DNA of 64,000 bases, from assembly GCA_033032865.1 (NCBI GenBank), contig JAWHQI010000306.1:1426001-1490000 (forward strand), in the 5' to 3' direction. Below, piece by piece: positions 24,001 through 34,572 of this stretch (the stretch's first letter is position 1; every line of letters begins with the position of its first letter). The position numbers and the translations under genes are program-made. The notes below the pieces were generated by a model. That model searched no databases, was not told where the DNA came from, and saw nothing but the letters and a program-made list of their open reading frames with translations. Origin of the DNA: Dactylorhiza incarnata. Lineage: Eukaryota; Streptophyta; Magnoliopsida; Asparagales; Orchidaceae.

Positions 24001-24482
24001 GGATGCATCATGTTGGAGGGGGTCGAGTAGGATGCTCCCGAATATTGCGTCGTATGGTGATTCTGCTTCTGCGACGACGAATTGGATGACGTACTAGACC
24101 GGTTCTGGGAGTGCTCCCATGTGGACAGGGAGGACAATGACTCCTATGGTGGGTATTATTGTCCCGTCTGGGAGCTCTGCGTTGCTTGCTCCGAGCTTGA
24201 GGTTCTCACCAAGGAGTTTGAGTTGTACCACGGTTGCCATGAATAAGATGTTGAATGAGATGCGGTGGCTTATTAACGCCTTTCTTAACTCACAGTCTGG
24301 GTTGCCAATGCTTGCGTGCAAGCAATGTCCAACCCTCCGTGGAGGTGCTTTTGGTGGAAGCTTATGCCGACCTCCTCTTGTTGCTTGCCATGCTCTGCCT
24401 GCCTTGGATGAGGGGATCCGCCCGACTAGAGCTCCTCCCATGCCCGTTTATCTTCTCGGATCCTCTGTTCGTGGGCTTCGTG
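24001..24482 (-). pseudogene. E0 retropepsin-like fragment
   Basis: Minus-strand text includes SFNILFMATVVQLKLLGENL, then DGTIIPTIGVIVLPV and, in an adjoining frame, ESPYDAIFGSILL. These resemble the region after the active site of gypsy proteases (NILF..L..L, LGTI.LPV, SPYNAILGRPWL). The active-site Asp triad is not visible. The fragment lies between the two gag halves. Confidence 0.45.
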
Positions 24483-25015
24483 TCATCCAGTGAATAACTG
24501 GGATAGCTTGGTGAAGTTGTGAATGGTTCCCTCAGGCAGGGACCGATACCAGTTGAGAGCGCCTCCGCGCAGTGTTTCTGCGAAGATCTTGCAGCTAATT
24601 TGGTCTGGAAGCCCGAACGTCTCCATCGCGGCCAGGAAGCAGTTAACGTGTTCGTACGGGTTTTCTGTTCCGTGGAACTCTCTATAGCGTGGGAGCTTAA
24701 GCCATGAGGGTATCATATACTTCAAGATTGGTCTCGACATGGGGGATCGCTCTAGCTGAAGCGTGACGTCATTTGAATCCTGCTCCGCTGCTGGAGGAGC
24801 CTGTTTGCAGGCTATGCCAAGCCAACGGGGCAGGATGGGCGCAGTGATGAGCGCTTTCTCCCCTGAGCCCGCAAGGATGGAGGAACTACAAGCGTCTGAA
24901 AGTGCCTGGTGGGTGTCCATTCCTGCCAGTCCCGAGTATTGCGGTGAGGCGGGTGCTGTCTCCAGGAAGCATTTGCAGAGTTTTTGGGAACATATTCCCA
25001 CAGACGGCGTCAAAC
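24483..25015 (-). pseudogene. E0 gag N-terminal/core part
   Basis: Minus-strand retrotransposon gag core. It includes LPRYREFHGTENPYEHVNCF, LRGGALNWYRSLPEG and IHNFTKLSQLF, the conserved W/Y and L pattern of Ty3/gypsy gag. It starts after the LTR end and leader (25015 downward). The reading stops at 24483, where the protease-like piece begins. Confidence 0.75.
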
Positions 25016-26480
25016 TGTTGCGGGTCGCTCGATGCTCTGATAGACCGGTCGAATTGAACCACCTTAGCTCTGGCGAGAACAGAGCGCGCAAACAGTCAAT
25101 GTGAGAATTTAGTAAAGGACACGAAGACTTTTTAATGTGGAAAACCCGGAAAGGGAGAAAAACCACGCGACCAGAGCTGTGTCGGCCAAATTCCACTATC
25201 TGATGGTGCGTTACAATTGGAAACTAAGAAATCGAGCGCGACAGGCTGCAACTCATTACAATGGTAGGAGAGAGAGAGAGCCCCGATGATTGTCAAACTG
25301 TTGCGGGTCGCTCGATGCTCTGATTGACCGGTCGAATTGAACCACCTTAGCTCTGGCGAGAACCGAGCGCGCAAACAGTCAATGTGAGAATTTAGTAAAG
25401 GACACGAAGACTTTTTAACGTGGAAAACCCGGAAAGGGAGAAAAACCACGCGACCAGAGCTGTGTCGGCCAAATTCCACTATCTGTTGGTGCGTTACAAT
25501 TGGAAACTAAGAAATCGAGTGCGACGGGCTGCAACTCATTACAATGGTAGGAGAGAGAGAGAGAGCCCCGAGGGTGACAGATCACCTCTCGGAGAACTAA
25601 ATACTTCTTCTTCTGAGAACAAAAGTGAGATGTCTGAGTCGCCTTTGTGGATCTGGAGAATTCTCAAATTGCTTAGGATGATTGTCTTCCGAAGTGGAGG
25701 AAATCTTCAAGGATTCGAAGGGGGTCTTCGAAGACCGAAGGAGATCTTCAAGCGCCGACAGAGAACTCAGAGGAAATCTTCAACAGAGCTCTCTCGGGCG
25801 TAGAAGGCAAGGTGTCTTGAAATGAAGGCTCTGAGCTCCTTTTATAGCCTTGGGCAGGGGCAGCCTGGTAATTTCGTCGTTGTAACCACCGTAACCACCT
25901 GACGGGCGAATCGCGTTTGTCGATTTGGAGCACACGGATCGCCATTTTTCGTAAATGACCGTCTCGCCCTTCGGACAGGTTGGGCGGTTTGGGCAGCTTC
26001 GTTAACGGCGATGAAGACAGCAAACGAGACCTACAATATGAGAAATTAAGAAAAGTTAACTGCCGCGCACGTCGAAAACGTGGATGCGTTCTGAGCGCCC
26101 AATGAACACGGGAGCATTCTGGGCGAACGGAGAACCGAGGGAACAGATGAGCGTCGTTGGAGAGCAGCCGTTATGAAAACGAGGACGCGGCCTCTGAAGG
26201 TCGCGTTAAAGCGGGAAATGGGAACCTGTGGCCCCCAAGGGAAAAACGGGCTCCGACCGCACCCCAACATGGGGGTGTGGCTTGGCCACACCCCGCTATG
26301 GGGGGGGGGGCGGTTTGAGCGCCCCCCCCCCCCCCCCCCCCCCCCCCCCCCATGATGGGGGGTGCGGTTTGGCTGCACCCCTCCATGAGGGGGTGCGGCC
26401 AACCATGTGTGGTGCGGCGCACCCCGAAAGGTGGTGCGGCCGCACCCCGAAAGGAATGACGGTTTAACCCATGCGTTTAC
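25016..26480 (-). repeat. E0 5' LTR (minus) with internal duplication
   Basis: The LTR end abutting gag is at 25016 (plus TGTTGCGGGTCGC). About 280 bp from this end occur twice in tandem (25011-25290 and 25293-25560). The segment at 25915-26000 matches, inverted, the composite element's LTR around 30660-30720 (catttacgaaaaatggcgat). GC-rich capsules with gtgcggccgcacccc lie at 26210-26460. The far end is not resolved. Confidence 0.6.
26296..26352. repeat. Homopolymer G and C runs
   Basis: A G run (26301-26310) and a longer C run (26321-26350) lie among GC-rich repeats of the E0 LTR. They are prone to polymerase slippage and assembly error. They produce Gly-rich or Pro-rich open frames of no coding value. 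Confidence 0.85.
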
Positions 26481-27333
26481 GACCGCCACCACTGTGCCAA
26501 ACGAAGTCCTAGTCTCCAGTAACTACCTCTCTAACCGTCGGCCAACCTATTATCCCCTTCCTCCATCACCAATTCAATCATATAATTACTCATAATCCTT
26601 GTAACCAGCACCCTTTTCCTTCGTAACTGTTCGTTCCTCCAAAATTCCATACATGACTTCCTGATCCTCAAAATTGGTTGTTTCCTCTAGCCAATCGAAA
26701 TTTGGGATATGGAATCAAAGACTGCTGCTCGTCCATTGAATTTCCTGCGCCTAATTCCTCAAAGGAGAAAGAATCATGACTCCATGTGTGTGACAACTCC
26801 ATCATTCCAAGGATACTCGATCATCAATTCCTATCCTGGAACAGATTTCTGGACCTGTTTTATCATTCATGCACCTGCCGGACAGCCTCCACTCTTAATT
26901 CCAGCCACTTCCCCACCTATCCGAGCACCCCCTTTGCTTTCCCTGCAGCCACACTGCTCTTTGAAGATTGGAATTAAGAGTCTTGCAAGATAAAGTGTCA
27001 CAATACCAAAATTATCTCTTAAATTCTATTTTGAACAAGTTCCTAAGTGATAAGATTAAAAGATATCATGAATTTCATAATACATAACTCTTAAATATGA
27101 GAAACCTCTTGGTATAAATAACGGCTGGAATTACGTCAAGAACTGCAAACATCTCATTATCAAGCGATTCATGTGAGGAAAAAGTTACTCCCTCGGAACA
27201 GAATCGTGTGTTCGACTTGACAAAATAGACAATATCTCGCTGGCGGATATTTGGCTCATGCAATTGTTTTGGGTTTATTTTATGTTTTCTTTTGGTAGAT
27301 GAAATCACTGAATTCTGTTTATCATCTTTGCAG
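26481..27333. other. No gene; MITE-end remnant, then MINIYO intron
   Basis: 26484-26510 (accgccaccactgtgccaaa) matches the end of the MITE at 50263-50482. 26512-27000 holds nothing I recognise. From about 27240 the sequence matches intron text of copies B and D (gggtttattttatgttttct), leading to the last exon at 27334. Confidence 0.5.
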
Positions 27334-27489
27334 GAAATGCTACTTCATCTCGTGCGATATAAGCTACCATTAGCACATGATCCCTCACATTCCGCTTTGA
27401 CTTTGCAGCGAATTGAGCTACTGAAGGCAGCTTGCGAGGGAAATTGTTCTCTCATAGAAATAGTGGACAGCCTAAAATCTGCTCTATAA
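27334..27489 (+). pseudogene. IYO: MINIYO/RPAP1-like last exon, copy A
   Basis: The acceptor catctttgcag precedes an open exon encoding EMLLHLVRYKLPL, then ELLKAACEGNCSL and a short helix ending KSAL at the stop 27487-27489. This matches the conserved MINIYO C-terminus (helix, then EACEGNSSLL and KLKSA). The exon is open, but the preceding exons lie more than 26 kb away and are broken. The penultimate exon present in copies B, C and D was not found before it. The 3' flank to 27749 continues into a gypsy insertion and resumes at 36083. Confidence 0.8.
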
Positions 27490-27754
27490 ATGATTATACT
27501 CATCTGAATCTGGCTTGCAGCAATTTTTGGCTGACAAATATATTAAAGAGGATCAGAATCATGCTTTGGAATATGGAAAAGAAAATGCAAAAAAAATGTC
27601 CAACAGATCGAGCATGGGACAAGTTGACTTGAAAGTCAACTATGTATATTATAATTTGTCTGTCTTATAACTTAATGTTTTAATATATATGTCAATGAAG
27701 TGTAGATTATATGCAAGCATTTTATGACTTTCTTTCCTAGTTCTCTTTGATTAT

Positions 27755-28092
27755 TGTTATACCATCCATAAAGGACTTGGGGTGCGTCTAGAGAAAACTC
27801 CACTGAAGAGAGATGGGGTCAACGGTCAACACGCAATCGCTCGAATCGAAGAAACCGAGCCCGTCATTCCCGCCGCCAACCGCAAGCGCGCGCGCTACCG
27901 CACGCACGGTAGCGCACGGGCAGCGCCCCCCGTCGCGGGGGAACGGCCCCGCCGCACACCCTCGGGGTGCGGCTCGCGCGGAGCCGCACCCCACAAGGGG
28001 TGCGGCCCAGCCGCACCCCACAAGGGGTGCGGCCCAGCCGCACCCCACAAGGGGTGCGGCCAAGCCGCACCCCCCTTGGGGGTGCAGTCCAG
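27755..28092 (+). repeat. Truncated first LTR
   Basis: Matches the first ~330 bp of the LTRs at 29543 and 34338, including palindromic GC repeats. At 28093 it jumps directly into sequence that elsewhere (32891) follows gag. The rest of the LTR, primer site and gag of this unit are deleted. Confidence 0.88.
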
Positions 28093-28280
28093 CCAAGGAT
28101 CCTGAATCAACAAGTCAAGAATGATCCAGCAGGGGAGCAATCCCCAGAGGGACAGTCCCGAAGAATAGCATGTTCTATGCCTGACGTATCTACTTGTATC
28201 TCGTGTAACAAACAAATATCATTCTATTTATTACTCTTCATCAAGCACCCAAACCTCCAGCGTCATTTTCAATTGTACTG

Positions 28281-28875
28281 TCTCTCCCAGCACAGAGTGT
28301 TCAGATTGTCCGACAATGGACTCTGCCCTCTCCCAGAACAGAGTGTTCAGATTGTCCGACAATGGACTCTGCCCTCTCCCAGAACAGAGTGTTCAGATTG
28401 TCCGACAATGGACTCTGCCCTCTCCCAGAACAGAGTGTTCAGATTGTCCGACAATGGACTCTGCCCTCTCCCAGAACAGAGTGTTCAGATTGTCCGACAA
28501 CGGACTCTGCTCTCTCCCAGAACAGAGTGTTCAGATTGTCCGATAATGGACTCTGCCCTCTCCCAGAACAGAGTGTTCAGATTGTCCGACAATGGACTCT
28601 GCCCTCTCCCAGAACAGAGTGTTCAGATTGTCCGACAATGGACTCTGCCCTCTCCCAGAACAGAGTGTTCAGATTGTCCGACAAAGGACTCTGCCCTCTC
28701 CCAGAACAGAGTGTTCAGATTGTCCGACAAAGGACTCTGCCCTCTCCCAGAACAGAGTGTTCAGATTGTCCGACAATGGACTTTGCCCTCTCCCAGAACA
28801 GAGTGTTCAGATTGTCCGACAAAGGACTCTGACCTCTCCCAGAACAGAATGTTCGGATCGTCCGACAAGAGACTC
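28281..28875 (+). repeat. 46 bp tandem array, 13 units (first copy)
   Basis: The unit contains gttcagattgtccgac and ctctgccctctcccagaac. Starts fall every 46 bp from 28299 to 28851, the last being diverged. Because 46 is not a multiple of 3, long open frames run through it cycling all three phases. No protein function is implied. Confidence 0.93.
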
Positions 28876-29778
28876 TGACCACTCCTATAACAAGTGCTTG
28901 TATATGTCATACAAAAACGTCGAGCTCTTCCGAACAGAACGACCGGGTGTCCCAAAGTAGAGGCTCTGATATTTTTCAAAGGACCCAACGTCCACCAGAC
29001 GCGAGAGCTCGCTCTCCTCCCCCAGTGACCTCATTACTACAACACAAAGCGTCCGCACTTCGCCCTCATGTTAGGTCACGGTGCGAAGCGTCAGCCCTTC
29101 GCAGAAACTTTGGGGGTCCTAAAATTGGTCCTATTCAAGTCCGTGATCTTCGGTACTAACGCCCGACAACACACCTTGCGCACCTCGCCTCAGCGCTGCT
29201 TGGGAACCTCGCCTCAGTGCTGCTTCGTCGCATCGCTCCCAAGCTACTCAAGCTTCAACGCTGAACGGCAAGCTCGTCATAATCTCCAACACAATCACAG
29301 GGCGACCAGCTCGCAACCGAACAAAGCGAGATATAAATTTCTCCCACAACAAGAGCCAAGCAACGGCTTTCGGAAAGCACGCACGACAACAGGCTCATCG
29401 TTGCGCAAGCCGCAACAGCTTACCTCTGACATGGTACAACGCGTCGCTCGAATATGACGAGGGTCGGAATTGCCGCAGAAAAATCAAAAACCTCCGAACT
29501 CCTCCGCGCCGAAACTCGGACTCCGAAGGTTTGGGGGGCTTATGTTATACCATCCATAAAGGCCTTGGGGTGCGCCTAGAGAAAACTCCACTGAAGAGAG
29601 ATGGGGTCAACGGTCAACACGCAATCGCTCGAATCGAAGAAACCGAGCCCGTCATTCCCGCCGCCAACCGCCAGGAACAGAGCGCGCGGAGAACAAACCG
29701 AAAGCGCGCGCGCTACCGCACGCACGGTAGCGCACGGGCAGCGCCCCCCGTCGCGGGGGAACGGCCCCGCCGCATACC

Positions 29779-30075
29779 CTCGGGGTGCGGCTCGCGCGGA
29801 GCCGCACCCCACAAGGGGTGCGGCCCAGCCGCACCCCACAAGGGGTGCGGCCCAGCCGCACCCCTCAAGGGGTGCGGCCAAGCCGCACCCCCCTTGGGGG
29901 TGCGGCCAAGCCGCACCCGCAAGGGGTGCGGCCAAGCCGCACCCCCCTTGGGGGTGCGGTCCAGCAGCACCCCTCAAGGGGGTGCGGCCAAGCCGCACCC
30001 CCCTTGGGGGTGCGGCCCAGCCGCACCCCCCTCGGGGTGCGGCCAAGCCGCACCCCCCCGGGGTGCGATTCAGCC
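29779..30075. repeat. Array of GC-rich palindromes in the LTR
   Basis: Repeated units of the form ggggtgcggcc..gccgcacccc. Each arm pairs with the next, so every unit can fold into a long GC hairpin. About nine units are present here, fewer at 34605-34720 and at 27973-28090. This size difference explains most of the 171 bp difference between the two full LTRs. Confidence 0.85.
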
Positions 30076-30798
30076 GCACCGCCCATAGGGTGTGGTCCGG
30101 CCCCCTCCCCTCGCCTTTTTCCGTAGGGGGGCTCGCAAGGGGCCCTGCCGTAGTCGCGCCCCCTCGTCAGGTGCGTCGGATCTCAATTTCTATTCGGGGG
30201 ACAACTCCCTGCTCCACCGTTCGCTCAGAATGCCCCCGCGCTTACGCGTGCTCAGAACGCATCCAAGCGCGTTCGAAGCACCTCCATGTTCATCGCGCGC
30301 TCAGAACGCTTCTGAGCGCGCTCAGAACGCTTCTGAACGCGCTCAGAACGCCCCCGCGCTTACGCGCGCTCAGAACGCCTCCAAGCGCGTTCAAAGCGCT
30401 TCCATGTTCGTTGCGCGCTCAGAACGCTTCTGAGCGCGCTCAGAACGTTCTCACTTTCTGTATTTCCGACTGTCTCACTTTTTGTCTTTCCGACTGTCTC
30501 ACTTTTTGTCTTTCCGACTGTCTCACTTTTTGTCTTTCCAGCGTGCTCACTTTTTGTCTTTCCGGCGTCCTCACTTTTTGTCTTTCAGGCTTCTCACTTT
30601 TCAGGAACGGCCAGTCGCCTTTTTCGCCTCCAACAGAACTGCCCGAACTGCCCGAGCCGCCCAAGCTGCCCGAAGGGCAAGGTGGTCATTTACGAAAAAT
30701 GGCGATCCGTGTGCCCCAAATCGGAAAATATGATTCGTCCACCAAGCATTTATGGAAACTGCCAACGGCAAGATTACCGGACCGCCCCCGGCTAAAGC

Positions 30799-30806
30799 TA
30801 TAAAAG
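30799..30806 (+). promoter_or_regulatory. Gypsy LTR TATA box
   Basis: TATAAAAG in ggctaaagctataaaaggag. The same element is at 35423-35430 in the 3' LTR. Repeats upstream (U3) and the ~52 bp repeats downstream (R/U5) flank it. Confidence 0.65.
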
Positions 30807-30935
30807 GAGCCCCAGGGCTTCATTTGAAAGGACCTTGACTTCTGGACCCGGGAGAGCTCCTTGCAGACTTTTGCGGAATTCTCCTTCGGCGCTTGAAGAT
30901 CTCCTTCGTGGACTTGAAGATCTTCATCATCCCGA

Positions 30936-31140
30936 AAGGCGACTAGCCTTCTCACTTCCGAAAGGCGACTAGCATTCTCAGAAGAAAAAGGCGACTAGCC
31001 TTCTCACTTCCGAAAGACGACTAGCATTCTCAGAAGAAAAAGGCGACTAGCCTTCTCACTTCCGAAAGGCGACCAGCATTCTCAGAAGAAAAAGGCGACT
31101 AGCCTTCTCACTTCCGAAAGGCGACTAGCATTCTCAGAAG
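30936..31140 (+). repeat. ~52 bp repeats downstream of the LTR TATA box
   Basis: Four units of aggcgactagccttctcac... ending ctcagaagaaaa. An equivalent array lies at 35560-35766. They would be transcribed at the start of the element RNA. Confidence 0.85.
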
Positions 31141-31506
31141 GGAAAAAGACTTAGTTTTTCCGAGAGGTGGCCTGTCACCCTCGGAGCTCGATCTCTCTCT
31201 CTCCGAATATTGTAACGAGCAGCGGCCTGTCGCGCTCAAGTTCTAGTTTCCAAGTTGTAACCCCCAGAAGATAGTGAAGTTTGGTCGGCACAGCTCCGGC
31301 CGCGTGGTTTTTCACCCTTTCCGGGTTTTCCACGTTAAAAAGTCCCTGTGTACTCAGCAAATCTCTAATTGACTGTTTGCGCGCTTAGTTCGCTCACGAG
31401 CTAAGGTGGTTCAAGTGAACTGGTCTACCACGAGCCCTAAGCGTTCCGCAACAGTTTGTCGCCGTCTGTGGGAAAGTTCCCAAAAACTCTCTGAAGGCCA
31501 ACTGCA

Positions 31507-32922
31507 ATGGTAAGAAAGAGTGCTCGCACTACTGAAGGATAAATGCCGGAGGGGCGCGTCGACCCAGCTCCCTCCCACTCGCTTATCAATGCACCTCCCG
31601 GGGAGGAGGCAGTGCCTGCTCCCGTAGCTGGGCTGGAAGTGCGCATACAGCATATTGAAGAACACCAAGCCGAGATGTTGGCTCTCGTAAGGAATCTCGG
31701 GGCTCCTCAAGTCCCGATTCAACCGTCGGCCCTGAACGCACCGCCACCCCCAGTTCCGAACTATGCCCCGAACGAGGAGGCCGTTCGAGAAGGAGAAGCC
31801 TCAGAAGGGTTCTCCGACGCAGCAGGCTCCGTTCAACCTGCTCCGCCGGCCAGGGGGCCAGAAACTGATCACCATCGCCTAGGAGGAGTTGTCCCCGGTC
31901 GAGCGGTAGAAAGAACTACGCGAGAGGAGATACGCAACATGATAGCAGAAGAATACGACCAGGCAAGGCGACACGCAGCTCTCGCCCGTCGTCCCGCGAA
32001 TCACGGCTCCCCACTATCGCCTCAAGTCTTGGCCCATCCAGCTCCAAACGGGTTCAAGCTTCCCAACATCGAAACATTCGACGGGACGGACGACCCACTG
32101 GAACATGTCAATCACTTCACCACCATCATGAGGATTTACAGCGCCCCTGATCAGCTCCTCTGTCAGGTGTTCCCGACAACCTTAAAGGGGCAAGCGCGCA
32201 CTTGGTTCCACTCCCTGCCGAATGGGGCCATCAACAACTTCACATAAATGGCGCAGCAGTTCGTGGATCAATTCATCGCCAGCCGCAGAATCGTCCGAGA
32301 TCCCTCCCATCTCTCAGGGATCCGCCAAAACAACGGAGAGACACTCAAGGATTTTTTCCGACGCTTCACTACGGAGGCCCGACAAATCCCAGGAGTTGAC
32401 CCTGAGCTCCTGCGGGGAGTTTTCCTTGGAGGACTCCGCCCAAGTGGATTTTACTCAGCTCTAATGAGAGAAACCGTACCAAGCTATCCCGACCTCGTTC
32501 AGCGAGTCGAGGCCCAGATAGCAACAGATGAGGCAATTGAAGCGCACCGCCGGCAGTTCGAGGGGAGTTCGAAGAGGAAGAAAGAGGAGTCACTGCCGCA
32601 GACAGTTCCCAATAAGAACAACAAGCGTCACGACAACTCCAGCAGAGGACGAAGATCTCACCAACATCAAAACTACACTCCCCTGAACACAACCAGGACT
32701 AACGTTCTCCTTGCCATCCATGATCATCCCTCTCTCCAGAGGCCTAGGGCTCTTGCACCAAATTCCGGAGACCAATCCAAACACTGCGACTTCCATCGAG
32801 GCCGCGGACACAAAACAGAAGATTGTTCACGACTGAGCGCAGAGATCGAACGATTCGCACGTCGGGGACTCCTTGAAAAATTTCTCCAAACCAAGGATCC
32901 TGAATCAACAAGTCAAGAATGA
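31507..32922 (+). pseudogene. Gypsy gag with premature stops
   Basis: A likely original ATG at 31507 opens MVRKSARTTEG and hits a stop at 31540. The reading continues in frame from 31543. The gag core includes FKLPNIETFDGTDDPLEHVN, GQARTWFHSLPNG and, after a second in-frame stop at 32245-32247, QFVDQFIASR and LKDFFRRFTTEARQ. The zinc knuckle CDFHRGRGHKTEDC is near residue 430. Gag coats and packages retroelement RNA. Two stops, and sequence running directly into the non-coding internal region near 32890 without protease or pol, make it defective. The leader after the LTR (CGCCGTCTGTGGGAA, 31461-31475) is shared with E0. Confidence 0.85.
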
Positions 32923-33078
32923 TCCAGCAGGGGAGCAATCCCCAGAGGGACAGTCCCGAAGAATAGCATGTTCTATGCCTGACGTATCTACCTGTATCTC
33001 GTGTAACAAACAAATATCATTCTATTTATTACTCTTCATCAAGCACCCAAACCTCCAGCGTCATTTTCAATTGTACTA

Positions 33079-33672
33079 TCTCTCCCAGCACAGAGTGTTC
33101 AGATTGTCCGACAATGGACTCTGCCCTCTCCCAGAACAGAGTGTTCAGATTGTCCGACAATGGACTCTGCCCTCTCCCAGAACAGAGTGTTCAGATTGTC
33201 CGACAAATGACTCTACCCTCTCCCAGAACAGAGTGTTCAGATTGTCCGACAAAGGACTCTGCCCTCTTCCAGAACAGAGTGTTCAGATTGTCCGACAACG
33301 GACTCTGCCCTCTCCCAGAACAGAGTGTTCAGATTGTCCGATAACGGACTCTGCCCTCTCCCAGAACAGAGTGTTCAGATTGTCCGACAATGGACTCTGC
33401 CCTCTCCCAGAACAGAGTGTTCAGATTGTCCGACAATGGACTCTGCCCTCTCCCAGAACAGAGTGTTCAGATTGTCCGACAAAGGACTCTGCCCTCTCCC
33501 AGAACAGAGTGTTCAGATTGTCCGACAAAGGACTCTTCCCTCTCCCAGAACAGAGTGTTCAGATTGTCCGACAATGGACTCTGCCCTCTCCCAGAACAGA
33601 GTGTTTAGATTGTCCGACAAAGGACTCTGACCTCTCCCAGAACAGAATGTTCGGATCGTCCGACAAGAGACT
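33079..33672 (+). repeat. 46 bp tandem array, 13 units (second copy)
   Basis: Units start every 46 bp from 33097 to 33649. The unit number and the diverged final unit are the same as at 28281-28875. The flanking internal sequence (32891-34337 versus 28093-29542) is near-identical. Confidence 0.93.
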
Positions 33673-34337
33673 CTGACCACTCCTATAACAAGTGCTTGTA
33701 TATGTCATACAAAAACGTCGAGCTCTTCCGAACAGAACGACCGGGTGTCCCAAAGTAGAGGCTCTGATATTTTTCAAAGGACCCAACGTCCACCAGACGC
33801 GAGAGCTCGCTCTCCTACCCCAGTGACCTCATTACTACAACACAAAGCGTCCGCACTTCGCCCTCATGTTAGGTCACGGTGCGAAGCGTCAGCCCTTCGC
33901 AGAAACTTTGGGGGTCCTAAAATTGGTCCTATTCAAGTCCGTGATCTTCGGTACTAACGCCCGACACACCTTGCGCACCTCGCCTCAGCGCTGCTTGGGA
34001 ACCTTGCCTCAGTGCTGCTTCGTCGCATCGCTCCCAAGCTACTCAAGCTTCAACGCTGAACGACAAGCTCGTCATAATCTCCAACACAATCACAGGGCGA
34101 CCAGCTCGCAACCGAACAAAGCGAGATATAAATTTCTCCCACAACAAGAGCCAAGCAACGTCTTTCGGAAAGCACGCACGACAACAGGCTCATCGTTGCG
34201 CAAGTCGCAACAGCTTACCTCTGACATGGTACAACGCGTCGCTCGAATATGACGAGGGTCGGAATTGCCGCAGAAAAATCAAAAACCTCCGAACTCCTCC
34301 GCGCCGAAACTCGGACTCCGAAGGTTTGGGGGGCTTA

Positions 34338-34538
34338 TGTTATACCATCCATAAACGCCTTGGGGTGCGCCTAGAGAAAACTCCACTGAAGAGAGATGGG
34401 GTCAACGGTCAACACGCAATCGCTCGAATCGAAGAAACCGAGCCCGTCATTCCCTCCGCCAACCGCCAGGAACAGAGCGCGCGGAGAACAAACCGCAAGC
34501 GTGCGCGCTACCGCACGCACGGTAGCGCACGGGCAGCG

Positions 34539-34572
<34 letters not shown>

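Larger units (their letters stand above)
3505..26510 (-). mobile_element. Outer gypsy-like retroelement E0, interrupted and rearranged
   Basis: Two blocks, 3505-5851 and 22788-26510, appear to be one element split by E1. The split lies inside its ~138 bp tandem repeat: the text before 5851 (caggcccccagag) continues after 22792 (gtgaagaatgtgtgtg) just as intact repeat units do. The right block carries gag on the minus strand and a minus-oriented LTR starting at 25016. The left block carries a plus-strand ORF, antisense to gag. The LTR-proximal bases (CGCCGTCTGTGGGAA) match those of the composite element at 31460, so both belong to one lineage. The left edge near 3504 is where copia sequence ends; no 3' LTR was found there. 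The right edge (~26510) is approximate. Confidence 0.55.
29543..31453 (+). repeat. Central full-length gypsy LTR
   Basis: 1911 bp. Order of landmarks: palindromic GC repeats (29779-30075), gcgctcagaacgc repeats (30225-30450), 24 bp tctcactttttgtctttcc repeats (30450-30600), TATA (30799-30806), four ~52 bp repeats (30936-31140), end at CCGCAACA. It serves as 3' LTR of the left unit and 5' LTR of the right unit. A purine-rich tract (ggtttggggggctta) precedes it. Confidence 0.92.

Noticed and set aside
26046..26492. Gly-rich and Pro-rich proteins in the E0 LTR
   Set aside because: They come from homopolymer G/C runs and LTR repeats.
28281..28875. CRISPR-like array
   Set aside because: Units are contiguous with no spacers and the genome is a plant nuclear genome. 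It is an ordinary tandem repeat in a retroelement.
27967..28878. Long open frame over the 46 bp array (also at 32873-33676)
   Set aside because: It is a by-product of a stop-free 46 bp repeat read in rotating phases. It begins in LTR repeats and has no domain.
29601..30803. 400-codon open frame in the central LTR (and 343 codons at 34396-35427)
   Set aside because: It reads through GC palindromes and short repeats of an LTR, giving Pro/Arg/His-rich and repeat-derived peptides. Frames on the opposite strand are equally open.
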